Shown piece by piece: positions 1 to 7,791 of a stretch of DNA of 23,320 bases. This DNA is from CAZQQN01 sp964549595 (GTDB taxonomy: Bacteria; Bacteroidota; Bacteroidia; CAILMK01; CAYYUA01), in NCBI GenBank assembly GCA_964549595.1, contig CAZJWK010000034.1:1-23320 (forward strand), given 5' to 3'. The notes below the pieces were generated by a model, which saw only the letters and a list, made by a program, of their open reading frames with translations, made no database searches and was not told where the DNA came from. The first letter of the stretch is position 1; the number at the start of each line of letters is the position of its first letter. The position numbers and the translations under genes are program-made.

Positions 1-5
1 TAACC

Positions 6-1361
6 TTACTCATACCTGAGTGATTCAATAGGATCCTGCTTTGCTGCCCTTTGAGCCGGGTAAATCCCGAAAATCAGGCCGATAGAAGCAGCCACTGCAA
101 ATGATAAAACTATAGCCGGAAGCGTAATCAACGTTTCAATACCGGCAAAGTAGGTGATGAGCTTAGCGGTAGCAATCCCGAAACCCACTCCGATAATACC
201 CCCGCTAAGGCTAATAACGGTTGCTTCACTTACAAATTGAGTGACAATGTCCTTACGGGTTGCACCCATGGCCTGCCTGATACCAATTTCCCTTGTTCGC
301 TCCATAACAGAAGCCAGCATGATGTTCATGATACCTATACCACCTACCAATAATGAAATACCAGCTATTGAACCCAACACAATGTTGAAAACATTTTTGG
401 TTTCTTGTTGCTGCTTCAATAACAATTCAGGCACATTTACCTGAAAATCTTTCACCTTATTATGGCGGCGTTTTACCATTCGTTCTATCACCCCTTGGGT
501 AGCCTTAAGGGATTGGTTTTCTCTGACCTGGGCCACGATCTTATCCAATTGGTTATAGTTCGGGTAAGTTTCTTCTCCATCAGAATCCTCATCATCATTG
601 CTTTTACTTTGATTTCCCCTCCTTTGCAAGGTACCATCCGTGATTAAAGCCCTGTTTTTGTAGCGTCTAAGGACGGTTTTGACAGGGGCATATACATCCA
701 TGTTGTAATCCCTGATACCCAAATTTTCCTTGGCTTTATCCGTCACGTTCCGGGATTCCATCACGCCAATGACCTTCAGCCAGATATGCCCTACTTTAAT
801 CTTTTTCCCAATCGGATCAGCGTAGTTAAAAAACCGGTTCATGATCCTGCTGCCAATGATGCAAACCGGTGCCCCACTTTTCACTTGCCATTCATTAAAG
901 CGATGCCCCTTGATAAGAGACAGGTTATACACTTCAAAATAAGCGGATTCTATACCAACCAGGCGTGCTTCAGCCCGCTGACCTTTTCTAATGGCATGGG
1001 TATTATAAATGACCTCAGGACTGACTTCCTTAATACCCGGAATTATTTGTTTAATGCTTTTTGCATCTTCCAAGGTCAAACCTCCTGAAAAGCGCTTGAA
1101 AACCTTCTTTTTTTGGTCATTCGAATTCTTTTTATCCTCTTCCTCTTGCTTATCTTTCAAAACCGGTTCAACCACAATGTTATTTACCCCGACCAACTTC
1201 AATTGGTTCAAAACCGCTTGCTTAGCGCCACTACCCACGGCAAGCATGGCTATCACTGCACCCACCCCGAAAATTATACCCAGGGCCGTAAGAATAGAAC
1301 GGAAAAGATGGGCATAAACCGCTTCAATGGCATTTTGAAAATTGTACTTAAACCGCTCCAT
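6..1361 (-). CDS. MacB-type ABC transporter permease
   Basis: Inner-membrane permease subunit of a MacB/LolC-like ABC exporter, 451 residues. A first membrane segment lies near residues 22-43, followed by a long periplasmic MacB_PCD-type domain (about 44-320), then three C-terminal FtsX-type membrane segments near 324-350, 380-402 and 413-433. The cytoplasmic coupling stretch ERTREIGIRQAMGA (354-367) and the ending YPAQRAAKQDPIESLR are family hallmarks. There is no Walker-containing ATPase domain, so a separate ATPase is needed; none is in the window, and it could lie beyond the left edge. A highly charged Lys/Glu insert (about 69-86) follows the first periplasmic strands. The gene lies 83 bp downstream of the HlyD-type adaptor gene and is probably co-transcribed with it. 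Substrate unknown. The ATG start is well placed before the first membrane helix. Confidence 0.93.
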   Translation of the reverse strand: MERFKYNFQNAIEAVYAHLFRSILTALGIIFGVGAVIAMLAVGSGAKQAVLNQLKLVGVNNIVVEPVLKDKQEEEDKKNSNDQKKKVFKRFSGGLTLEDAKSIKQIIPGIKEVSPEVIYNTHAIRKGQRAEARLVGIESAYFEVYNLSLIKGHRFNEWQVKSGAPVCIIGSRIMNRFFNYADPIGKKIKVGHIWLKVIGVMESRNVTDKAKENLGIRDYNMDVYAPVKTVLRRYKNRALITDGTLQRRGNQSKSNDDEDSDGEETYPNYNQLDKIVAQVRENQSLKATQGVIERMVKRRHNKVKDFQVNVPELLLKQQQETKNVFNIVLGSIAGISLLVGGIGIMNIMLASVMERTREIGIRQAMGATRKDIVTQFVSEATVISLSGGIIGVGFGIATAKLITYFAGIETLITLPAIVLSFAVAASIGLIFGIYPAQRAAKQDPIESLRYE

Positions 1362-1444
1362 AGCATTGTGCTAAAATTCGCCAAAGCCTGTTTTGCCGGT
1401 CATTTTATTTTGACCAATATTTTTCCGGAGACCAGATGATAACG

Positions 1445-2707
1445 TTATTGATCATTTGTGGTTTCCAGTGGTTCAATGGCCATATCACCGGCATTTTCAG
1501 GGACTGTCAAGTACACGACCGATTCGGGCTTAAGGCCTTCCTTAATCACCACCTGGTCTGCATTTCTGATCCCCGGAACAACCTCTTGTTTCACTACCCC
1601 AAAGCCCGACTTCTTAAAAACAAAGTTAGTGGTATCGTTGCCATGCAAAGATTCCAAGGGAACGTAAACCGCACTTTTAAGCCGATTTGTTATGATCTTA
1701 TTGCTTGTTGTCATGGATGGCCTCAAAAGGGTGTCCGTTTGGTTCAGTTCTATTTTCACATTGAAAACCTTGGCATCCGTTTTTGGGATGGTCTCTCCCA
1801 CATTGGCTACATTCACCACTCTGCCAGTGTAGGACTTTTCAGGGAAAGCATCTATACCAATCTTTACCTTTTGTCCTTTTGCTACCTTGCTGATTTCCAC
1901 CTCATTCACATAAGTCTCCGATATCATGACCGAAAGATCGGGTAATTTAGCCACAACCGGATTCCAGGCACTTATGGAAGAACCTTCTTTTTTCTTACCG
2001 GACCCTTTTTCTTCGTATATCAACATACCGGACTGTGGAGCCTTAACCCGGAATTTAGCCATTAGCTCCTTTAAATCTTCAAGCTTATTTTCCTTTTGGG
2101 TTAAATTCGCTGCCACTTCCTGCATCTTGGCGGCTGCTTTCCGCTTCTGGATTTGGTAATTGCGTTTAGCTACCCTATAGGCCCGTTTGGCTTTTTGTAA
2201 CTCGATCTCTTTTTGCCGTTGAATAGCCGGTGGCTCAAATTGGGATTGTTCCAGTTCAATTTCTTTTTGCTCCTTGGCTATTTTAAGGTCTGCCAATTTT
2301 TCTCGTTTCCCTCTAAGGGTCAGTGAAGTATCTAATTGGGTCTGGGTATACTTGGATTGGGCCTTTTGCAATTGGTTCTTCACTTCTTTAAGCTTTTCGG
2401 ATATTTCCTTCCGGTCAAGGGTGGCAATGTAATCCCCACTGTCCACATGACTGCCTTCAGGAATAATATCCGTGATATTCACACGCCAAATTCCGGCCTT
2501 TCTTAACCCTGATGGTCCCCTGATTTTTTGGGATTTTTTGGCTTTCAGTTCACCGGTAGTAGTAACGGTAACTTTGAACGGGCCCTTTTTGACCTTGGTC
2601 GTTAAGGTTTCTTTTTTTGTTTCTTCTTCCCCGGTTACCAACCAAACAATAAACAGGATAAGAAGCACAGAGCCTATGCCAATAGCAAATTTACGAAGAT
2701 TGGTCAT
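1445..2707 (-). CDS. HlyD/MacA-type periplasmic adaptor (membrane fusion) protein
   Basis: Periplasmic adaptor of a tripartite efflux system, 420 residues, expected to bridge the MacB-like permease encoded just downstream and an outer-membrane channel not seen here. An N-terminal membrane anchor spans about residues 7-25. The split lipoyl/barrel-sandwich domain (about 44-100 and 218-250) flanks a long Lys/Gln/Glu-rich coiled-coil hairpin (about 100-218). C-terminal beta-barrel and membrane-proximal domains follow (from about 255). The motif KAPQSGMLIYEE after the coil resembles the usual second lipoyl half. Adaptor followed by permease is the usual order for Bacteroidota Mac-type exporters. 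The ATG is directly ahead of the anchor. Family is clear; substrate is not. Confidence 0.92.
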   Translation of the reverse strand: MTNLRKFAIGIGSVLLILFIVWLVTGEEETKKETLTTKVKKGPFKVTVTTTGELKAKKSQKIRGPSGLRKAGIWRVNITDIIPEGSHVDSGDYIATLDRKEISEKLKEVKNQLQKAQSKYTQTQLDTSLTLRGKREKLADLKIAKEQKEIELEQSQFEPPAIQRQKEIELQKAKRAYRVAKRNYQIQKRKAAAKMQEVAANLTQKENKLEDLKELMAKFRVKAPQSGMLIYEEKGSGKKKEGSSISAWNPVVAKLPDLSVMISETYVNEVEISKVAKGQKVKIGIDAFPEKSYTGRVVNVANVGETIPKTDAKVFNVKIELNQTDTLLRPSMTTSNKIITNRLKSAVYVPLESLHGNDTTNFVFKKSGFGVVKQEVVPGIRNADQVVIKEGLKPESVVYLTVPENAGDMAIEPLETTNDQ

Positions 2708-2794
2708 GATTAATACCAGCTCATTTTGGAGAGCGTGAATTTAAGAAAAAATGACGCTATACACTGACTTAGATAGGGCAATCAGTCCTTGCAT

Positions 2795-3376
2795 TCAATC
2801 ATTGAAATGCAAACGAAACCAGTAAAGAGCTACCAAACTCTTGGCATCCATTACCAAGCCGTTTTCCATTTTCTGAAAAACTTCACGGCGGTCTAATTCT
2901 AAGATTTCCAAATCCTCGGCTTCTTCATCCAACCCCCCTCCTTCATGGCTCTTATCATTGTCAGTGACTTCTGCATAGTAAGTAAAGATTTTTTCAGAGA
3001 AAGTCCCCGGTGAAGCATAGAATCCTTTTATAAAGGTCGGGGCATCAATGGTATAACCGGTTTCTTCCCTGGCTTCCCGAATGATCGTTTGTCGAGGCTC
3101 CTCACCGGGTTCAAGCACCCCTGCGGGCAATTCCAGCAAATAAGGATCCTCCTCTTGCTCAAAAGCGGGAGCACGGAGTTGCTTGACAAAAAGGAAGGTA
3201 TCTCTTTCACGGTTATAAAGTAAAATGGCAGTAGCATCCGGACGGGCTACCACGAACCGCTTGAATTGGGTATTATCGGCCTTTTTCAGGAATAAAAACT
3301 CATTGATCCGGAAAAAAGCATCGTAAATGCAGTCTTTTTGAATGAGGCGGTGCCGGTTGGTTTCTGTAAGGGCCAT
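2795..3376 (-). CDS. NUDIX hydrolase, NudK/ADP-ribose pyrophosphatase-like
   Basis: Mg2+-dependent nucleoside-diphosphate-sugar pyrophosphatase, 193 residues. The Nudix box is complete: G86, E92, R100, E101, E104, E105 and G107 follow the GX5EX7REUXEEXGU pattern. Upstream LELPAG and downstream ASPGTFSEKI match the ADP-ribose/GDP-mannose hydrolase branch. The Gly-Gly-Gly-Leu-Asp-Glu-Glu stretch near 147, with the following EDLEILEL, resembles E. coli NudK (191 residues), so GDP-mannose or ADP-ribose are the likely substrates; this is by resemblance, not proof. The start lies only about 37 bp past the rplT terminator, so it must rely on a weak local promoter or on readthrough. The ATG start gives the usual family length. 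Confidence 0.9.
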   Translation of the reverse strand: MALTETNRHRLIQKDCIYDAFFRINEFLFLKKADNTQFKRFVVARPDATAILLYNRERDTFLFVKQLRAPAFEQEEDPYLLELPAGVLEPGEEPRQTIIREAREETGYTIDAPTFIKGFYASPGTFSEKIFTYYAEVTDNDKSHEGGGLDEEAEDLEILELDRREVFQKMENGLVMDAKSLVALYWFRLHFND

Positions 3377-3413
3377 AAGCTTAAACGGGAAAAAACCAGG
3401 TCAGCCAAAAAAC

Positions 3414-3441
3414 AAAAGCGCTAACGCGGTTTAGCGCTTTT
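3414..3441 (-). terminator. Intrinsic terminator of the thrS-infC-rpmI-rplT operon
   Basis: A perfect 11-bp inverted repeat (arms 3414-3424 and 3431-3441, AAAAGCGCTAA and its complement) encloses a 6-base loop. On the minus strand it is followed by a T-rich tract (TTTTGTTTTTTGG). It begins 9 bp after the rplT stop codon, so it ends the ribosomal operon. Confidence 0.9.
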
Positions 3442-3450
3442 AGGAATGAA

Positions 3451-3801
3451 TTAAGACGGTTGAACCTGTTCAACCACAGCTTGAAAAGCTTGTGGATTGT
3501 TCATGGCAAGGTCCGCCAGCACTTTGCGGTCCAGATCAATATTATTGGCTTTCAATTTACCCATAAATTGGGAATAAGAAAGGCCATAAGGTCGAACACC
3601 AGCATTGATGCGCTGAATCCAAAGTCTACGGAAATTACGCTTTTTGGCTTTACGATCCCGGTAAGCAAAATTATAAGAACGCTCAACCGCTATCCGTGCT
3701 AATTTATAGACATTCTTTTTACGGCCATAATAACCTTTGGCCTCTTTGATGATTTTCTTTTTACGTTGCCGGGTTGCCGGCTTATTTGTTGCTCTTGGCA
3801 T
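3451..3801 (-). CDS. rplT: 50S ribosomal protein L20 (bL20)
   Basis: Large-subunit protein bL20, 116 residues, binding 23S rRNA early in 50S assembly. The sequence begins MPRATNKPATRQRKKK and is strongly basic in its first 70 residues. It contains the typical GYYGRKKNVYKLA, RDRKAKKRNFRRLWI and RINAGVRPYGLSYSQFM segments. It is the last gene of thrS-infC-rpmI-rplT, 33 bp after rpmI, and is followed at once by a strong terminator. In other phyla bL20 represses this operon by binding a leader; I cannot identify such a site here. Confidence 0.98.
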   Translation of the reverse strand: MPRATNKPATRQRKKKIIKEAKGYYGRKKNVYKLARIAVERSYNFAYRDRKAKKRNFRRLWIQRINAGVRPYGLSYSQFMGKLKANNIDLDRKVLADLAMNNPQAFQAVVEQVQPS

Positions 3802-3834
3802 AATTTCAGATTTTAAATGCTTTCAACGAATTCA

Positions 3835-4035
3835 TTAATGACCCCTGGCCAGTAGTTTATTAACCCTCCTCCTGGAGGAATTATCCAATTCCACAAATTT
3901 ACTCAATCGTTCTTTTTGCTTTTTGGTCTTGTTCCGGAGTAAGTGATTATGGAAAGCCTGCTTACGCATTATTTTCCCGCTACCCGTAATCTTAAACCGC
4001 TTTTTAGCCGCTTTGTTCGTCTTCATTTTAGGCAT
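3835..4035 (-). CDS. rpmI: 50S ribosomal protein L35 (bL35)
   Basis: Large-subunit protein bL35, 66 residues, the usual family size. It begins MPKMKTNKAAKKRFKITGSG, the conserved N-terminus, followed by a basic helix rich in Lys/Arg/Asn/His and the ending NKLLARGH. It starts 14 bp after the infC stop codon and is followed 33 bp later by rplT, the classic infC-rpmI-rplT order. Confidence 0.98.
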   Translation of the reverse strand: MPKMKTNKAAKKRFKITGSGKIMRKQAFHNHLLRNKTKKQKERLSKFVELDNSSRRRVNKLLARGH

Positions 4036-4049
4036 ATCCTGACAACTTT

Positions 4050-4610
4050 TTACTTGTTCTTTGATGATTTGGGGCTCATAAACAACGTCATACGCTTGCC
4101 CTCTAATTTAGGCATTTGTTCTACCTTACCCACATCTTCCAATTCCTGGGCAAATTTGAGCAATAAATATTCTCCTCTTTCCTTGTGCACAATGGTTCTT
4201 CCTTTGAAATGCACGTAAGCTTTTATTTTATTACCTCCCTCCAAAAATTTGCGGCCATGGTTCAATTTAAAATTGAAATCATGGTCATCAGTATTCGGGC
4301 CAAATCGAATTTCTTTTAACTCGGTTTTGGCGCTTTTTTGTTTTTGTTCCTTTTCTTTCTTTTTCTGCTCGTAAATGAATTTCCCAAAGTCAATCACTTT
4401 ACAAACCGGAGGATCGCCTTCACTGTATATTTCTACCAAATCCAATCCCCTGTCCTGTGCCATCTTTTGCGCATCCTCCAAAGGAACAACCTGGTTTTCC
4501 ACATCATCCCCTACAACCCTCACTTCATCTGCACGTATTTCATCATTAATCCGGTAATTATCCTTCGGGTCTCTTTTTCTACTCGCTTTTTTACGCTTTT
4601 TAGGTGCTAT
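4050..4610 (-). CDS. infC: Translation initiation factor IF-3, apparent ATA start
   Basis: IF-3 binds the 30S subunit and polices start-codon choice. With the ATA start it has 186 residues, close to the E. coli length of 180. The N-domain contains NYRINDEIRADEVR, LDLVEIYSEGDPPVCKVIDFGKF and EQKKKEKEQKQK; the C-domain contains KEIRFGPNTDDHDF. The first ATG/GTG/TTG-class codon is a GTG at 4523, which would cut off the conserved RINDEIR segment, so it cannot be the true start. An in-frame stop at 4638-4640 limits extension, and the nine codons between that stop and the ATA include no canonical start. ATA at 4608-4610 sits 5 bases after GGGAGG. Non-AUG initiation is a known self-regulation device of infC. 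The gene starts 35 bp after thrS. Confidence 0.93.
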   Translation of the reverse strand: MAPKKRKKASRKRDPKDNYRINDEIRADEVRVVGDDVENQVVPLEDAQKMAQDRGLDLVEIYSEGDPPVCKVIDFGKFIYEQKKKEKEQKQKSAKTELKEIRFGPNTDDHDFNFKLNHGRKFLEGGNKIKAYVHFKGRTIVHKERGEYLLLKFAQELEDVGKVEQMPKLEGKRMTLFMSPKSSKNK

Positions 4611-4615
4611 AAGGA

Positions 4616-4621
4616 CCTCCC
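4616..4621 (-). promoter_or_regulatory. Strong Shine-Dalgarno site setting the infC ATA start
   Basis: The minus strand reads GGGAGG followed by TCCTT and then ATA (4608-4610), i.e. optimal spacing for a ribosome binding site. At the other start codons I inspected I saw no comparable site. This fixes the non-canonical start and is unusual in Bacteroidota, where most genes lack such sites. Confidence 0.75.
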
Positions 4622-4645
4622 TTTTTTGTGATACATTTTATGGAA

Positions 4646-6580
4646 TTATTCAAAAGGAACTTTGGCTTCTTCTGCTACTTTGTTGGCAAACTCATCTGTT
4701 GCAAAGGCTCCTAAATCACCCTCCGTATGCTTCCTGACCGATAAGGTATTTTCTTCTGCTTCCTTTGCCCCGATAATTGCCATGTAAGGGACTTTTTTGA
4801 CTTCTGCGTCCCGTATTTTGCGACTTATCTTTTCACTTCGGTCATCAATCAGCGTGCGAATTTCTAAATTATTTAGGTATCTGCCAATATTTTGGGCATA
4901 ATTTAGTACCTCATCATTAATCGGTAAGATGGCTACTTGATAGGGAGATAGCCATGTCGGGAAATTTCCGCCGTAGTGCTCAATCAAAAAACCGATAAAT
5001 CGTTCGTGGGTACCCAGAGGAGCGCGATGGATACAAATGGGTGTATCCTCATCATTGTTTTGGGTCACATAAGTCAAACCAAAACTTCGCGGTTGGGAAA
5101 AATCAACTTGATTTGTGGCCAGTGTAAATTCCCTTCCTAAAGCACTCCAGACCTGAACATCGATCTTGGGCCCATAAAACGCTGCTTCATCCGGAATTTC
5201 CTGGTAAGGAATATCGGAATTATCCAATACTTTACGGACCATGTCTTCTGTCTCCCTCCAAAGTTGCGGTTGATTCACATACTTGTCCCCTAATTTTTCG
5301 GGATTATGGGTTGAAAAACGCATTAGGTATTGATCAATGTCAAAAATGTCAAAATACCTAAGGTACATGTCATTTACCGCCCGGAATTCTTGCTCAAATT
5401 GCTCAGGTGAGCAATAAACATGGGCGTCATTCATCTGAAGGGAGCGAACCCGCATCAAGCCATAAAGTTCGCCGGATTTTTCATACCGGTAGCAAGTGCC
5501 ATACTCTGCCAACCTCAGGGGAAGTTCCCTGTAACTACGCTTCTTATTCAGGTAAATTTTATGGTGATGGGGACAATTCATGGCCTTAATGTAATAAATG
5601 CCGCCTTCTTCCAATTCCATTGGCGGAAACATGGAATCTTCGTAATACGGCAAATGGCCACTTGTGTGATAGAGGGTATCCTTAGCAATATGCGGGGTCC
5701 TTACCCGGTAATATCCGGCCTTTTCCTCGGTTCTTTTAGCCAGCTCCTCTATTTTTTCGATCATAAGGGCACCATTAGGCAACCACAATGGCAAACCAGC
5801 ACCTACTTCATCATCAAAGGTGAACAGTTCCAATGCTTTGCCAAGTTTTCTGTGATCCCGCTTACTGGCTTCTTCCAACCAGGCCAGGTACTCATCCATC
5901 AATTTTTGCTTGGGAAAAGTAATCCCGTAAATCCGGGTAAGTTGCTTGTTGTTTTCATTTCCCCGCCAATATGCCCCGGCTACATTAAGCAATTTGATGG
6001 CTTTGATATACCCCGTATCAGGAACATGAGGACCCCGGCAAAGGTCGTAGAAGTGTCCTTGCTGGTAGAAAGTAATTTCATTTTCATCCAATTCCTCAAT
6101 CAGCTCTAATTTGTAAGGGTTATCGTGGGCTTTGTAGTAGGCTTTTGCTTCATCTTTGGTAACCGCTTTCCTCACATAGGAATTTTTTTGCTTTGCCAAT
6201 TCATACATTCGGTTTTCAATCTTCTCAAACATCTCCGCGGAGAGCTGTTCCCCTCCCAGATCGACATCATAATAAAAACCATTATCAATCGGTGGCCCGA
6301 TGGTAAACCTGATATTGGGGTAAAATTCCTCCAAAGCCTCCGCCATCAAATGTGCAGACGAATGCCATAAAACTTTCTTGCCTTCCTCACTTTCCCATGT
6401 CAAAATTTCTGCTTTGCCGTTTTCGCTAACAGGTAAGGTCAAATCCTGAACCCTCCCGTTAATTTTAAAACCCAGGGCCTCCTTGGCTAATTTATTACTA
6501 ATGGATTTGGCGACTTCCAACCCGGTCACACCTTCTTCAAATTCTTTAATGCTACCATCCGGCAATTCCAGTTTTAACAT
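4646..6580 (-). CDS. thrS: Threonyl-tRNA synthetase
   Basis: Charges tRNA-Thr with threonine and edits mischarged serine; cytoplasmic class II synthetase, 644 residues, full length. Domain order: TGS domain (about 1-62); editing domain with H73 and H77 of HSSAH plus C181/H185 in DLCRGPHV; catalytic core (about 240-540); anticodon-binding domain (about 545-644). The likely zinc ligands are C336 (in AMNCPHHH), H387 (in MNDAH) and H518 (in ICIHRA). Motif 3 reads IHRAPLGTHERFIGFLIEHYGG up to its split around residue 537. The RVRSLQMNDAH variant replaces the more usual FxQDDAH. It is the first gene of the thrS-infC-rpmI-rplT operon. ATG start, no Shine-Dalgarno. Confidence 0.98.
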   Translation of the reverse strand: MLKLELPDGSIKEFEEGVTGLEVAKSISNKLAKEALGFKINGRVQDLTLPVSENGKAEILTWESEEGKKVLWHSSAHLMAEALEEFYPNIRFTIGPPIDNGFYYDVDLGGEQLSAEMFEKIENRMYELAKQKNSYVRKAVTKDEAKAYYKAHDNPYKLELIEELDENEITFYQQGHFYDLCRGPHVPDTGYIKAIKLLNVAGAYWRGNENNKQLTRIYGITFPKQKLMDEYLAWLEEASKRDHRKLGKALELFTFDDEVGAGLPLWLPNGALMIEKIEELAKRTEEKAGYYRVRTPHIAKDTLYHTSGHLPYYEDSMFPPMELEEGGIYYIKAMNCPHHHKIYLNKKRSYRELPLRLAEYGTCYRYEKSGELYGLMRVRSLQMNDAHVYCSPEQFEQEFRAVNDMYLRYFDIFDIDQYLMRFSTHNPEKLGDKYVNQPQLWRETEDMVRKVLDNSDIPYQEIPDEAAFYGPKIDVQVWSALGREFTLATNQVDFSQPRSFGLTYVTQNNDEDTPICIHRAPLGTHERFIGFLIEHYGGNFPTWLSPYQVAILPINDEVLNYAQNIGRYLNNLEIRTLIDDRSEKISRKIRDAEVKKVPYMAIIGAKEAEENTLSVRKHTEGDLGAFATDEFANKVAEEAKVPFE

Positions 6581-6632
6581 GGGTAGTTACTGATTTTTTC
6601 TAAAATGAGGTTATAATGTTTAAAAGCCATTA

Positions 6633-6640
6633 CAAAATTA
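6633..6640 (-). promoter_or_regulatory. Putative -7 box of the thrS operon promoter
   Basis: The minus strand carries TAATTTTG, matching the Bacteroidota -7 consensus TAnnTTTG, 52 bp upstream of the thrS ATG. I see no convincing TTG -33 element at the expected distance, so the call rests on one box and its position. Confidence 0.4.
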
Positions 6641-6712
6641 CGGGGAATCTTATTGATGGTAAAATGATTCAGGGCCATCAAACGCTTAAAGGTTTTTTAT
6701 GAATGAGTTGGG

Positions 6713-7786
6713 CTAATTGTTCAGGGCCTCCAGTTTTTTTCGGGCCAGCGTATGGCCGGGACTTAGATCCATTACTTTTTTCAATGCCTTCCTGGCCGAT
6801 TTCTTGTTTCCCAACGCTTGCTCAGCCAAACCTTTGCCCAGGTAGGCTTCCATATATTGGTCATCCACTTGGATAGCCCGGTTAAAGTGTTTAACCGCTT
6901 GTTCATGATCTTCTTTAAGGTAATAGAGGTACCCCAAATTGTAGTTCGCATCCCTGTGGAATTTATCAGCCTTTAGGATTTTCTGGTACCGGTCAATGGC
7001 TTTTTCGTTTTGCCCCATATCCTGATAGGCCATTCCAATTCCGTACAACGCCCTCGTATTGGTGGGATCTACCCGCAGCACATTGTTGTAGTATTCAATG
7101 GCTTTTTCGGGCTTTTCATCATGCAAATGGCCCAGGTGCAAATAGGCCTCTTTGTTTTTGGGGTTCAGCTTAACAGCCGTTTGCAAATTAGAAATGGCTT
7201 CCCCTGTATCTCCCATTTCTTTGTAATTAAGCCCTTTGTATAGGTACGCTTCATCCAGTAATTTATCCTGTTTCAAGGCCTCATTGAGGTTTTTGAACGA
7301 TTGCTTTCGCTTTTTTCCGTAAAAATAAATCTTGCCAAGTTCAAGGTAGGCTTTCTTAAGGTCCGGCTTATAATCCAGTGCTTTTTTCAATCTATTGATG
7401 GCGCCTTTCGGGTAATTCAATTTCCAGTATATCTTGCCATACCAGTAATGGTATCTGGCTTGGGCAGAATCCAGGCTTAAAGCCTCTTCAATAGCACTTT
7501 GGGCTTGTTGATAAGAATTTTGCTTAAAATATTTTTTAGCCAATTCGAATTTAAGGTCGGGGTTATTTTCATTTTCCTTGATTTTTTGCTTCAATTGCTG
7601 AATACCGGGGTTCTTTTTCTGGGATTCGCCGGCTTCGGTTTTTTGGTCATCATTATCTTTCTCCTTTTTTTGATCCTGGTCATTATTACTTGACTGGCAA
7701 GCCCCTGCAAACAAAAAGGGGATCAACACCAATAGGGAGAATCTGTGGAGAATGGTCGAAATGGATTTCAGCCAGCTTATCTTCAA
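6713..7786 (-). CDS. Tetratricopeptide-repeat lipoprotein, TTG start
   Basis: Predicted membrane-anchored scaffold protein, 357 residues. A hydrophobic leader (about 14-29) ends in a lipobox-like FAGAC with Cys30 as the lipidation site. A highly charged Asn/Asp/Lys/Gln linker (31-70) follows, then about eight consecutive 34-residue TPR units from about 76 to 345, each with the usual Gly/Ala/Tyr and terminal Pro pattern (for example KALDYKP, AVKLNP, VLRVDP, VMDLSP). Partner unknown. No in-frame ATG exists between an upstream in-frame TAA and the leader, so TTG at 7786 is the only usual start that keeps the whole signal peptide. It follows the GNAT gene by 5 bp and is presumably translated from the same transcript. 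Confidence 0.88.
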   Translation of the reverse strand: MKISWLKSISTILHRFSLLVLIPFLFAGACQSSNNDQDQKKEKDNDDQKTEAGESQKKNPGIQQLKQKIKENENNPDLKFELAKKYFKQNSYQQAQSAIEEALSLDSAQARYHYWYGKIYWKLNYPKGAINRLKKALDYKPDLKKAYLELGKIYFYGKKRKQSFKNLNEALKQDKLLDEAYLYKGLNYKEMGDTGEAISNLQTAVKLNPKNKEAYLHLGHLHDEKPEKAIEYYNNVLRVDPTNTRALYGIGMAYQDMGQNEKAIDRYQKILKADKFHRDANYNLGYLYYLKEDHEQAVKHFNRAIQVDDQYMEAYLGKGLAEQALGNKKSARKALKKVMDLSPGHTLARKKLEALNN

Positions 7787-7791
7787 TGTTT

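Noticed and set aside
138..320. A separate small gene at the 3' end of the permease
   Set aside because: Plus-strand frames here oppose the conserved FtsX-type region and show no features of their own.
5420..6109. 229-codon plus-strand frame opposite thrS
   Set aside because: Antisense to a fully conserved thrS; composition is that of a shadow frame and no motif is seen.
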